64,000 nt of DNA from Humulus lupulus (lineage: Eukaryota; Streptophyta; Magnoliopsida; Rosales; Cannabaceae), in contig NC_084793.1 of NCBI RefSeq assembly GCF_963169125.1, forward strand, positions 94,941,071-95,005,070, read 5' to 3'. The notes below the pieces were generated by a model, which was given only the letters and a program-made list of their open reading frames with translations, ran no database searches and was not told the origin of the DNA. This document shows, in pieces, positions 1 to 10,464 of the stretch (positions are counted from its first letter, which is position 1; every line of letters begins with the position of its first letter). A program made the translations under genes and the position numbers.

Positions 1-1985
1 CGTCGGTATTGTGGCCGACGTCGTTATGAAAACGGCAAAACTTAGAAGTGTCTCTCTTCCCCTTGTGGTGCTTTAACGGCTCCGGTCTCTTCCAAGGGAC
101 TCGAGTAGAGTTGGCTAGGAAGATATTCTCCCTAGACTGGGTTAGCTCGGTATAATTCGCGAAGACGGGCTTAAACTTGTCTATGGATTTGTTCTTCTTT
201 TGTCCGTGCATACTGTTTTCACCATTTCCCTTTCTTTTGCCTCCACCGGGCTGGTTGTTCTATGTGGCATTTTGGGTCGCTGCCACGACCTCCGTCCCCA
301 CTCCAGCGGGCTGCTCGGGGACCTGGCTGGTTCCCGCAGCTGAAGCTTTGGCTTCTTCCAAGTTGATCCATTCTTGGGCTCTGTTAAGGAATTCGTTAAC
401 CGAGCTGACTCTCTTCCTTTGTATATCCTTCCAGAGATCTCCTCCCGCGAGGATTCCAGTTCTCATGGCCATGAGCTTGGAGCTATCATCTGCGTCTCTG
501 GCTCGAGCAACAACATTCGCGAATCTGCTCAGATAGGCCTTCAGAGTCTCACCGGGCTGCTGCCTTACGTTAGCCAGGGAGTCGACCTGAACACGGGCAG
601 CCTAAGAGGCTCGGAATGCCCTTTTGAAGTCAGCTGAGAAGGTCTTCCAGGAACTGATTGACTGTCTTTTACTTTGTTTGAACCACTGCCTGGCAGGCCC
701 AGTCAGTGTGGAAGGGAAGATTAAACATCTCAGCTCGGGGCCAATGTTGTGGGCCATCATCGGGTGTTGAACATCCCTAGATGGTCCGATGGGTCTCCGT
801 CCCCATTGAACTTTGACAAGTGGGGCATACGGAAACCAGATGGGTACGCCGTTGCTGCTATACTGGGGGCGAAGAGTTCCATCTCGTCCCCTGAATCATA
901 TTCGTCTTTTTCTTTTTCTGATAGGAGCTTCCTCATCAGCTCCTCCATCTGAGTCAAGTGCTCGAGGGTTTGGTCCTGATGTCCTTGGTTATTCCGGGGC
1001 TGTTCAACAGCTCCAGACCCATTGTACATATTTGGTGGGTTATTGCCCCTCCTATCTTGAGATAGGTTATTTGGGACATTCCCTCCGTTACGTACTTCGG
1101 ACAGAGCCCCCCTTGAGCGAGCATGGTCATCCCCTCCTGCTTGTTCCCCTCTATGAGAGTTGAGGCGATCTCGCAGGTCGCCTCCCTGGGTGGTTTGATG
1201 ATTTTACGCCGAACTCAGACGCTGGCGTAGGTCTCCCCCAGAGAGATCACTCCGGCGACTGCCGATCCAATGGCTCCTACTAGATAGGCTTGTAGTCCGC
1301 CTATGGTGATGAGGATCTGGGCTTTCCCTTGGCGCCCTGCTACGCCGGGAAGGTCCTGCCGATGGTGGATTTCTCCTACTACTCCCATAGGCTGGGATGT
1401 CTCGGACGGGCTGAGGAGGAGACAGATATCTGATTGGAGAAGGAGGATGCCTGACTGGAGAGGCTATCCTAGTTCCGTCAGGATGGATCAAGTTTGGTGG
1501 GGGCCTTTCGGCCCTGCCAACCTGCTGCACGCCTGGTGATCTGGACGAGGCGCAGGATGGTTGTTGGGAACGGGCTGATGTCGTGAGCCTACTCTGGATC
1601 TCCTTCGAGAATTTCCTGGAGCTCCTCTGGGCGTCCTCGAGGATGGTTGGGAGCTAGGAGTCGACGTCCTGACCGAATGGCTGTATTGCTGTTGTTCGGC
1701 TCTAGGCATTCCTCCAAATTCTTCCTCTCGATGGTGTGATGAAAGGGTGGAGTTGGCTGCGGGAAGTCTGTCCGAACGGCTATGTTTGGACCGATTACCC
1801 CGGCGAGACTTAGGAGCCTCACCTTGCCTCTCTCCAACGTTAGCGTTGGTTGTGAGAGGGGGTAGTCGGGCCAGCATATCCTTAATCTGCTGACTAGCTG
1901 TTGCTAACTGGCTCCTCAGCTGAGCATTCTCCATCTCCACCGCAGTATAATAACAGGGGTTCGGATTAGGCGGTCGAGGCGCCAA
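1..1985 (-). pseudogene. Gag remnant of a Tat-lineage Ty3/gypsy element (left element)
   Basis: Gag would form the cytoplasmic virus-like particle of the retrotransposon. Reading leftward from the ATG at 1985, the N-terminal part has the motif PPNPNPCYYTAVEMENAQL, followed by an Arg/Ser/Pro-rich linker (1200-1800). The conserved Gag core (about 250-1030) contains GFRMPHLSKFNGDGDPSDH and, further on, LSRFANVVARARDADDSSKL and LWKDIQRKR. At the window edge, KFCRFHNDVGHNTD is the C-terminal Cys/His motif usual in Tat Gags. The frame changes at least twice (near 1500 and between 480 and 740) and there are stops near 1204 and 757, so it is broken. The same N-terminal motif occurs in the plus-strand Tat element near 42790, showing related families. 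The rest of the element lies outside the window. Lineage is inferred from motifs. Confidence 0.85.
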
Positions 1986-2167
1986 ACTACCAGTATCATC
2001 TTGGCCCGCCGGCTGCTTTCCTGGCCGTTGCTAGACTTCAGGAACTTGTTCAACAGGGATGGCACTATGATGAGCCTCCTACCCACCATGTTGCTCTGTT
2101 TCGTTACCGTGCCTGGATTGAGTTGTCACCATAGTCGGATGTTTGCGACAGCACTGAATCGGACTTG

Positions 2168-2187
2168 CTCTCAATGAAAGCACCAAA
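2168..2187 (-). other. Primer-binding site of left Tat element
   Basis: Read on the minus strand, this gives TTGGTGCTTTCATTGAGAGC directly after the LTR end. The same string follows the 5' LTR of the plus-strand Tat element (42557-42576), and a near copy follows the 24266 LTR. It is therefore the conserved minus-strand primer site of this group. It is not the Met-type site (TGGTATCA) seen in the chromovirus elements here. I did not assign the tRNA. Confidence 0.75.
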
Positions 2188-2188
2188 C

Positions 2189-3298
2189 TGTTGACGCAGT
2201 TCTTCGCCAATAGGTAATTAAGAAATGAAGAGAAAGGGATTAGTGCTATGTGTGAACCGAAATAGATATAAGATCTTAGAAAAGGAAAGAGGTGACACAA
2301 GACACGTTTTTGAGTGGTTCAAAGGTTAAAATCCTTCTACTCCACTAGTCAGTATTATTGCTCTATACTGAATATTTGATTACAGGGCCTTTTTTACAAT
2401 AGAGAATCCAACCCTTATTAATTCCCAGGGTCTCCATATTTATAGGAGAAGGCACCTGGGAGTTGGTAAGAAGGTCATCCCGTGACCCTCTTATCTATCA
2501 CATCAACTCTGTGACATTCATGATTAATTCCTAAACCTAACACATTAGTATGGTCAAATCGATAGGTAAGGAGATAATGGGCCGCACGGCCCGACCCAGT
2601 CGTGGGTGTCTGAATACGCACGTTCCTGCTGCGTGTCCGAGAAGTCAGGGGCATATCAGACACGTGATGTCTGATATATGCATGTTTACCTTGCCTATGT
2701 TGACTTTACAAAGGGTCACAGCCTTCATACCCAGTTCGTACCGCGAGCTGGATACTTAACTCGACCATAGGCCTTCAGAATCCGGGGTCAAGTCTTGTGC
2801 AATCTTGGCGAACCCTTGAGTTTCCTCGAGCTAAGTAGGCACGACCTAATGACAGAAGCTCCGGTCTGCGGGACGTCCACGAGATAACTATGATTAGGCC
2901 GCAGCTCGGCTCGCTAATCAGCCCGTGGGAAAAACAGGGCGTACAACCTCAAATGCAAGGTTAATGCGCTTTCGAGATAGACATATTTTCGAGCTTGTTA
3001 TTCCAGTCAATCTCCTCCTCACCTAGTGGTTTCATTGAGCTCAGTCTTCGGAGACCAACACCTTCGAGCTTGCAACTAAGGCTCAATTAATACCCATCTT
3101 CTTCGGAGAAGATTCTTTCTTTCGAGCTTAGAACTTAAGCTCGAGCTTTTTAACTTGTGCTTGATCACCAACAACAGCAGGTCAGGAATCATGCATATTT
3201 ATATAAGTGTTCAACCAATGATTGTTACTTTCAAGCTTACACCTTACGAGCCTACATTTCGAGACTCATTTATTCATCCTCGAAATTTGGGTGTAACA
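2189..3298 (-). repeat. LTR (about 1.1 kb) of a Tat-lineage element, flanked by PBS and PPT
   Basis: The LTR has canonical ends: on the plus strand it starts TGTTGACGC and ends GTGTAACA. Its left edge abuts a primer-binding site, so it acts as 5' LTR for the Gag at 1-1985. Its right edge abuts a polypurine tract, so it also looks like the 3' LTR of the minus-strand unit to the right. A TATA box and a transcribed leader lie near the left side. A second copy is not in the window, so length and edges rest on the termini and flanking PBS/PPT. It does not match the partial LTR at 24266-24563. Confidence 0.8.
2436..2445 (-). promoter_or_regulatory. TATA box of the Tat LTR
   Basis: The minus strand reads CTATAAATAT, about 250 bp before the primer-binding site. 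This is a normal position for the TATA box that starts the genomic retrotransposon RNA. Confidence 0.55.
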
Positions 3299-3315
3299 TT
3301 TTGCCCCCTCAAAAG
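3299..3315 (-). other. Polypurine tract before the LTR
   Basis: The minus strand reads CTTTTGAGGGGGCAAAA immediately before the LTR start TGTTACA. A purine run at this place primes plus-strand DNA synthesis. It shows that the sequence to the right (antisense ORF region and probably pol) is the 3' half of an element ending in this LTR. Confidence 0.75.
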
Positions 3316-4361
3316 TGTTGGTTCGAATCCTATGAGAAGGAAACTTTTGAACTCCACTTTCAAAAATCGTGTTACCTACCACACTCGAGTGCAGGCACGC
3401 GTCACTTGAGGATTGAATACCAAGAGTACTCGAGTACTCTCTTTTTTTTTACACATCCTTTCATATGACCCTTTTTTCCACAAATTTTTAGAATTAAACC
3501 TGGTCCATCAGATCATCTTTCAACTCAAACCAAGGGTCTAGATTTACTCGACCCTTGCCATTCCCTTTTGACATATATATACGTCTTCTCTGTCCCATTC
3601 TCCTTCAGTTTTACATTTTTTTCTTTCAGAAAATTACACACCAGAGAAAACCAGATCAAAGCTTTTCTTTTTCTTCGCATGTTCTGAAAACCAAAGAAGC
3701 AAAGCCATTCCAGTACATTCAGCTTCGTGTAATCATTATTTCTTCGGCTTCTTCAGTCGACGATCTCATCGTATGCTCGGTCCAATTTGCGTTAGTGCTC
3801 TTATCTTTCCTGGTTGTATATGTTTTTCTTCTTGTTTATGCGTTTCTTTCCTCCGTGAGGATGCTTTTCTGGTTTTTACGAAAATTTTATGGCTCCTCTC
3901 TTGCATTAGGCAAGTTTTTTTTATTTGAGTAGATTTGGTATGATTAGCATCACGATTTAGACAAAAAAAATCTCTAGTAGAAACATGTAAAAATGAAGTT
4001 TTTTCAGGTAATGGGGTATTTTGGTCATAGGTTTCATCTAGTGTAAGAAATAGGGTTTTGGATTAGGGTTTTAATGCACGAATCCCAAAAATACGGCCTT
4101 TTTGGGTAATTGCTAACTTTTTCCCTGGAAATCCAACATTCTTCTAAACTGGCAATAACCACCCCACTCTCGGGTGGGTGCACTCTCGATGGCCCACACT
4201 TTACAATAGTTCAGGGTGGTCATTCGAATTAACCTCGCCCTTTTGAGCCCTCAGGCTCGATTGAGGTAATCTCGTTATCTCAAGCTTGCAAAATTGAGTT
4301 ATCAAGATACATTTTTCCATTCTGTAAAATTATGGGCCCTCACATTTATCTTTCTTGTTAG
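3316..4361 (+). other. Leader of the antisense ORF, with possible 5'-UTR intron
   Basis: No convincing coding sequence. A TATA box at 3574-3581 is followed by a pyrimidine-rich leader (3590-3730). A T-rich stretch ending in TTTCTTGTTAG lies directly before the ATG at 4362 and looks like a splice acceptor, so an intron in the 5' UTR is possible. Donor candidates near 3770 are weak. Short ORFs here look like chance. Confidence 0.4.
3574..3581 (+). promoter_or_regulatory. TATA box for the antisense ORF
   Basis: TATATATA, followed at once by CGTC, lies about 260 bp inside the LTR edge and points toward the plus-strand ORF. The other Tat element has a TATA box at the matching place and orientation (55819-55826, GACGTATAAATA on its coding strand). 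The conserved position supports a dedicated promoter. Confidence 0.5.
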
Positions 4362-5263
4362 ATGTCGCAGTCTTCAGATAATCGGTGGGGGTCCGAGCTT
4401 GCCATCCCTTACCATCCCTCAATTCCCAAACCCAAATCGCCCTTTACACAAAATCAGCGACTGATTCACGAACACAAGGAATGGTGCGAGCAAGAAGATA
4501 TACGAGCTCATTTTCGATGTCAGATCGACAGGGTCAAAGAGAGAAAGAGGAAGAATCTCGAGTCGTGACCTATCCCTACGCAGACACTTTAGACCTGAAC
4601 TGTAGAGTTACCATAGCCTATCCTCCGGGTGAGCTTTTATTCGCCCTAATAGAGAACATTCCGAAACAACCAACCACCTCCCAAGCTTTTTCAATCCCCA
4701 CCTCAAAGGAGGATTTCGTCGAGGCTGAGCACAACCGGAGCTCATTCACTTCCACTAGCCACATCTCTGAGTTGTTGGCCTTCCATGGTCTCAAGTTATC
4801 CAGTACGCTGATGTGCTCACCTGCAACCTCCAATGAAAGGAGATGTTATGTCCCGGGAGATGTCAATCCCGATCGTAAAGTCAAGCTTGCCACCTGGAGC
4901 CGTGAGCACATGAGGGCTATGGCCTTGCTACCCCTAAAGGATTACTTCTAGAGTTTTTTGGATTATGCCGGCATTGCCCCTTCCAACTCCACACCAACTC
5001 TTTTAGAGTTTTATCAGCTCTGAGGTTGTTGTACCACAAGATGATGTGGGACAGGCCTTCAACACAAGAGATCGTATACCTCTTTTGCCTCAAGAACAAC
5101 CCCTTTTGAGCCCACAAATGAGATGGGTTTTACTACTTGTCGAGCTACCCGAAGAAGAAACGGTTGTTCGAAGACATTCCAAATCATCCTCCAAATTTCA
5201 AAACCATCTTCTTCTGGATATATGGGCTCACTCCTTCCCTGTTTTATTCCTTCCAGCGTATTC

Positions 5264-5344
5264 GTAAGTGTCTCAACACGCTCATCCTTTATTTTTTCCT
5301 ATGAATTATTGAGCTCGAAATATATATTCAACTTTTGCCTACAG
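5264..5344 (+). other. Intron in the antisense ORF
   Basis: Donor C|GTAAGTG and acceptor TTTTGCCTACAG|C bound 81 bp of AT-rich sequence. Removal joins the frame ending in SFQRI to the one starting PNYHRPTPRK with no stop. The orientation fits only the plus-strand ORF. The homologous ORF in the other Tat element has an intron of 86 bp just after its matching block. Confidence 0.6.
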
Positions 5345-5999
5345 CCAACTATCACCGACCCACTCCAAGAAAGGCCATGAAGGAACACAGGGAGGCAATC
5401 CTTCAGCTCCTCTATGGTCAAAGGTCCCTCACCTGCCTTCTTCATGAAGGCATGCTCCGAGCTTGTGGCCTCTTGGGTGAAGACGAGTCCATAGAAGACT
5501 CAAATTTGCAAATATGCAAGGTGGGAAAACGTGCCAATTCCCACCGCCAAGCTTCCCACGAGAGGTAAACATGCAGGCTCGATCTCGCGTATCCCGAGAT
5601 CTCACCCAATTGAACCCTCGGGCTCGGGTAATAAGGCACATGACGAGGCCTCAACGAGCTCGTCAGTAGGTAAAGTCTTGCTCGACTCATCCATGAGGTC
5701 TCCTTCCTTACTTAAGTACGAACCTGATGTAATGATTCTCTTCGAGGACCCCAGGGATAACTTCCTAGCATGGTAAATAGTAGAATGTAGAGTCTATAGA
5801 TTTGATAGTTGGCTAGGTAAATACCAAACCATGTATAACTTAAATGAGGTACGGGATGGGGTAGCAGTGCAATATGGCATAAACGACTATAGAGACCTTT
5901 CAAGGATGTCCCCCACCTTCAGGGACGGAACTCCATTACCCTCATTTGAAGAAATGGGAATTTATCGGTCTCCAAGCTCAAGCTCAAATGAGTTTTCCA

Positions 6000-6083
6000 G
6001 TTAGGTTCCTGATACTTAGTTGTTTTAAAGTATGGTGACCTTAATAATTTGCTAACATACTATTTTCCTCTTTTTTTTTTCAA
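6000..6083 (+). other. Possible intron in the antisense ORF
   Basis: A long T-run ending in TTTTCAAG lies directly before TGACATGGACTCAGA and is a good acceptor. The donor (CCAGTTAGG at about 6000) is weak. It would join a Ser-rich segment to the basic segment starting DMDSDLDNLLGK. Confidence 0.35.
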
Positions 6084-6615
6084 GTGACATGGACTCAGAT
6101 TTGGACAACCTCTTGGGGAAGCCCCTTAAGGCACGTGGCACCAAGCGAGGGCGCGCCACCTCGAAGAAGGGAGCTATTCCTACGAAGGCTGCCAAGATTT
6201 CCGAGGGTTCCTCCCCCTCGAAAGTTGCTTCTGTTGAGTCCACGACCCAGGTCCACAATCCTTCGGCCGTGGATGGGGGCTCTGCCCCTGTGTCCTCAAA
6301 GGTAACTGTATTTGAGCTTCCAATGAACATTCCATCTCCTCCTCATCTAGCCCCAGCTAGAGACAAGGGCAAGAAGGTCGCACTTCTCGTAGCTCCTAAG
6401 ACCGCATGTGCCCCAGTCCCGAACATGGTTTACTACTTTGTTACCTTGACCCATATGCAGGAATACCCCTTAGGAGGCGTGGCTGGTGCCTTAGGAGCCA
6501 ACTTATGCTCAGACTTTCTGTCTTGAGCTGGTCAGTCGTTCAGCAATCTTGATGGTGACGTGTGGTGATTCTTAAGGGGGGAAAATCCCATGCGGCTCAT
6601 TGATCAGACTATTCG

Positions 6616-6690
6616 GTAAGTCTTTCACTTGACTCTTACTTCACGTGTTTCATATTAATTTTCTAACTGATATGCTTCCTTGTATTTCAG
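6616..6690 (+). other. Intron in the antisense ORF
   Basis: Donor CG|GTAAGTCT and acceptor TTGTATTTCAG|ACC enclose 75 bp. Splicing keeps the frame from LIDQTIR to PSLVFYAKAP. A run of T and C precedes the acceptor, as in a plant intron. Confidence 0.55.
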
Positions 6691-7260
6691 ACCCTCCTTG
6701 GTATTCTATGCCAAAGCTCCCTTTTCTCTTCGAAGATGGTGTCGGCCAAGGAATTGGTTTACGACACCAACTAGGCTCAAATCCATGCCGAGGATAGCTT
6801 GAAGGAGGTTGAGGAAGCCCTCAAACTTTCGCAAGACAAGATCGCATCTTCTGAGGCCAGTGTCCACAACCTGAAGGCAAAACTCAACACCAAAATGACC
6901 GACTTCGATGCTTCCAATGCCGAGATCGACGGCCTGAAGGCGGAGCTAAACGATGCTCAAGAATAGGCCGGACGTCTGAAGGAAGAGAAGAACTCGTCCT
7001 TCGAGACACTCAAGGATGAAAAGAAGCGCATGCTCGAGGAGTTCAAGGCCAAAAAAGACTGGGCAACCGACCGAGCCATGTACCTGATGTGGTCTTCAAA
7101 CCATGACTTGGCCACCTCGTTCCTCGAGGATAAGAGGAAGAGTTCATCTCCAAATAGAAACTCGGTTGCAGAGGAGGAGGCCGCGGTCACTACCTTGGAT
7201 GACAGAGGTGAAAATGAGGCAGGGGAGGAAGACAAGTTCGTGCCCGTTGGACAAAATTGA

Positions 7261-8182
7261 ATCTTGCTTCGAAAAGGGCTGCGTCCCTTACAATTTTTTG
7301 TAATTACACTATATTTTTTTACGCCCTTGGGGAAAAGAAAATTTACAGCTCGAGTTTGAGCTATTTTGATTATCTCGTGAATGTTATACCTTAATAGTAG
7401 TTTTTATGCTTTTAACTTTCTAGCCTGAAAACATTTTTGCACATCATCTATTTTTAGCTTTTTGCCTTAATATTATACATCATATTTCTGGATCGAAATA
7501 TTTTGAGCATGTTATTAAGGACCAGCTTTTATACTTGTTTATTTGTACAAATATACATTGGGTTTAAGTTCAAATTTCAATACATTCATGCATAGTTTAT
7601 TCGAAATGCCCATGTTCGACTTCATTATTGTCAAGGTCGAACTTTACTTTTACCATGTATTTAAAAAATACCTAATGGCACGTAACCTCGTTATTCTAGT
7701 TATATTTTGTTTTTCCAGTTACTTTTCCTCATCCTCGAGTATGATCTCGAGGTTGCGAGGTCGAGACTCATTTGCAAAAATTTCCAGCCCTAGTCTCGAC
7801 TTATGCTTTTTTTATTGGTTTATCTAGAATTTTGACTTTTGATTGTGTCGATTAGGTCTTGTTGGTTTGTTCTAGACTTCTTTAGTTCGTGTTTTGTTAA
7901 TGATCCATTCACTTATCATTTTTTTCATGCTAGGTTAACAATCCATACATTGTTGTTAGAGTTTATTTTTATTTATGTTATATTTTTTGAGCTTATGGTA
8001 TGATTGTATACCAGTTATGCCCCCTTAATACCCTATGATTGTGATAATAGGTTATTGAATTTTGAGGGCTTGCAAAAAATAACAATAAAAATACAGTATT
8101 TGAATGAAAATATGTGCTTTATTGACAAAAGGAAAAAGATCAAATACAAGCTTGGTTAAAATGAATAAACATCATCCTTACA
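7261..8182. other. Spacer between antisense ORF and integrase
   Basis: AT-rich, no supported gene. It should hold the 3' ends of two converging transcription units (antisense ORF from the left, gag-pol from the right). At 8015-8030 the minus strand reads TATTAAGGGGGCATAA, a purine-rich motif also present just after pol in the plus-strand Tat element (48866-48880). Confidence 0.5.
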
Positions 8183-9420
8183 TTACTGATAATAAGGTTG
8201 TAGATGTTTACCATTCCAAGCTCGTGGGGCCAATCCTCCATTTAGCCTTGCTAGTTTATAAACTCCAGGTCGAATGATGGACTCGATTTGGTAGGGTCCC
8301 TCCCAATTAGGTCCGAGCATCCCAGTAGATGAGTCTCATGTGGACAGAAACACGTGCATCAATGCCAATTCTCCCAATTCAAATTTCCTATCTTGGACTC
8401 TTTTGTTAAAATATCTCGTAACCCTCTGTTGGTATGCAACATTTTTCAGTTGGGCTTCATCTCGTCTTTCTTTTTTAAATCCAAACTTTCATCGAGCTGG
8501 GATTGGTTTGAGGTTTGATCGTATGCATCGCGTCTTATAGTTGGGATTTCAACCTCAATAGGCAACATGGCCTCGCATCCATAAGCCAGGGAAAAGGGCA
8601 TATGCCTTGTTGAGGTTCTTGCCGTCATTCTGTATGCCCATAGGACTTGAGGTAGTTCCTCCATCCATCTTCCCTTAGCTTCTTCTAGCCTTTTCTTCAT
8701 AGAACTCTTTAGAGTCTTATTTACTGCTTCGACCTGGCCATTTTCCTGTGGATGGGCCATGGAGGAAATTTTTTTAATTATCCCATTTTTTCGCAGAAAT
8801 GTGTGAACAAATCACTGTCAAATTAGGTCCCATTATCAGACACAGTCTTCCTGGGCATCCCGTATCTACAGATGATATTTTTTACTATGAAATCTAGGAC
8901 TTTCTTCGAGGTGATAATAGCTAAGGGTTCAGCTTCAGTCCCTTTCGTAAAATAATCTACGCCGACTACACCGTATTTTACTCCACCTTAATAGGTTGGC
9001 AAGGAGCCTATGAGGTTGATTCCCCATACCGCGAATAGCCATGGGGAGCTCCTCATGGTAAGCTCAGTGGGTGGGGTTTGCGGTATTGAAGTGAATCGTT
9101 GACACTTATCACAATGCTTAATGTACTCAAATGAGTCTGCCTTGACTGTATGCCAGAAAGATCCTTGCCTAATCACCTTTTTTGATAGACTATGCCCCCT
9201 AGTGTGGTCTCAGCAAAATCCTTCGTGGATATCTTCTAAAATCTTCTTTGCCTCGGGGGGAGTTACGCACCTAAGTAATGGCATGGAGTATCCCCTTCTC
9301 TACAATTTTCCTTCCAAGATGGTGTGTCTTGGTATTTTCTACATAAGTTTTCTAGCCTTATTTCTGTCTGCTGGGAGACTTCCTGTTTTGAGGTAATCAA
9401 TTATCGGGGTCATCCAGGTG
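8183..9420 (-). pseudogene. Integrase of the Tat element, degenerate
   Basis: Integrase would insert the cDNA into the chromosome. Reading from 9420 leftward, the zinc-binding HHCC domain ends in HCDKCQRF near 9110. The catalytic core shows VDYFTKG (first Asp, about 8950), SDNGT (second Asp, about 8835) and ENGQVEAVNK (catalytic Glu, about 8735). It continues through EELPQVLWAYRMTARTS. The C-terminal part ends WEGPYQIESI and WNGKHLQPYYQ with a stop at 8183-8185, a normal end for this lineage. Stops (after SDNGT, near 8987) and several frameshifts, one just before the Glu motif, break it. Confidence 0.8.
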
Positions 9421-9422
9421 GG

Positions 9423-9932
9423 TTACGAGTCAATCATGTTGACATCTTCTTCCTTAGGCTCGGTTATTCTCGAAACCGGTAGGAATTCTACTGGAACCAC
9501 GTTGAGTGTGTCAGCCTCTTTGGTCGTGGCAAGCCCGGCCAATGCATTTGCATTCGAATTTTGTTGCCGTGGAACTTGTTCTATGGCGTATAACTCAAAT
9601 TCCCCAAAGGTTGCCTTAACTTTCTCCAGATAGGCAGCCATTTTTATGCCACAAGCCTCAAATTCACCTAGGACCTAGTTAATGACCAACTGAGAGTCAC
9701 TATAATAGTGGATGGCCTTTGCTTTGAGGTCAGAGGCTATTCGAAGACCTACTAATAATGCCTTGTACTCAACCTCGTTATTCGATGCTTCAAAGCCAAA
9801 CCTTGACGCTGAATGAAATTGATTTCCCATCAGGGTGATCAAAATGATTCCTGCCCCCGACCCATTTTCATTAGAGGACCATCGACGTAAAGTCTCCATA
9901 GCTCGTGGGCTGGGGTTACGATTCCTGTACAT
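9423..9932 (-). pseudogene. Second (additional) RNase H of the Tat element
   Basis: Carries GAGIILITLMGNQFHSASRF, SNNEVEYKALLVGLRIASDL and YYSDSQLVIN: the Asp/Glu/Asp pattern of an archaeal-type RNase H, which Tat elements carry in addition to the standard one. It continues as AAYLEKVKATFGEFELYAIE and ANALAGLATTKEADTLNVVP. The start of the domain (usual DGS motif) is damaged near 9930. One stop (about 9672) separates the two halves. Confidence 0.75.
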
Positions 9933-9955
9933 TAGAAAATGAAGTCTACCAAAGC

Positions 9956-10315
9956 CTACCCTTTGATCATTGTTCTAGGATGATAGGTGATATCAAACTG
10001 TCCGAGTTCAACAACCCATTTTAACAATCTCTCGAAGGCTTCAGGCTTGGACAATACTTGCCTTAACTGTTGATCAGTTAATACATGTATAGGATGCCCT
10101 TGGAAATAGGGTCGTAGCTTTCGAGAAGCATGTATTAGGCACAAAGCTAGTTTTTCCATTAATGGGTATCTCGATTCTATCCCCAGTAATCTTTTTTTGG
10201 CATAGTAAATAGGTTTTTGCACTTTCTTATCCTCCCGAACAAGTACTGCACTAATGGCATGCTTAGTTGTAGCGAGGTATAAGTACAAGACTTCCCCTAT
10301 GATTGGTTTAGACAA
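9956..10315 (-). pseudogene. First RNase H of the Tat element
   Basis: This is the standard RNase H that follows RT and removes the RNA strand. Visible motifs are EVLYLYLATTKHAISAVLVR, PIYYAKKRLLGIESRYPLME, LALCLIHASRKLRPYF and HVLTDQQLRQVLSKPEAF. The usual first Asp is changed in this decayed copy (LYLATT where LYLAVS is common). It follows RT with intervening stops (about 10320 and 10460). Confidence 0.75.
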
Positions 10316-10464
10316 GATTGGTGGCTAGGCGAGATGCTTCTTAAGGTTCTAAAATGCGAGTTCACACTCGTCCAACCACTCTATTTTCTTGCCCCCTCTC
10401 AAAAGATTAAAGAATGGAAGGCACTGATCTATACATTTTGAGATAAACCTACTTAGGCCGCCAT

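Larger units (their letters stand above)
4362..7260 (+). pseudogene. Antisense extra ORF (aORF) of the Tat element, spliced, degenerate
   Basis: Coding pieces run opposite to gag-pol. Exon 1 starts MSQSSDNRWGSELAIPYHPS at 4362 and, after frameshifts, reaches a conserved block (about 4930-5263) with EIVYLFCLKNNP, FYYLSSYPKKKRLF and NFKTIFFW. The matching block in the other Tat element reads DILYFFCLKANP and FYYL, so the two are homologous. The frame continues across an intron (5264-5344) into KAMKEHREAILQLLYGQR. A basic Ser/Pro/Ala-rich segment (6089-6440) follows, then an intron (6616-6690), and a predicted coiled coil (about 6790-7080, heptad-like Leu/Lys/Glu). The end is acidic, with a stop at 7258. 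Stops near 4950, 6526 and 6966 and several shifts break it. Function is unknown; extra ORFs in this position are known for Tat elements. Confidence 0.65.

Noticed and set aside
757..1163. Plus-strand frames over the left Gag
   Set aside because: The minus strand carries recognisable Gag motifs in the same place; the plus-strand frames are shadows.
3157..3468. Plus-strand frames spanning the LTR edge
   Set aside because: They cross the LTR/PPT boundary, overlap each other, and show no domain; chance frames.
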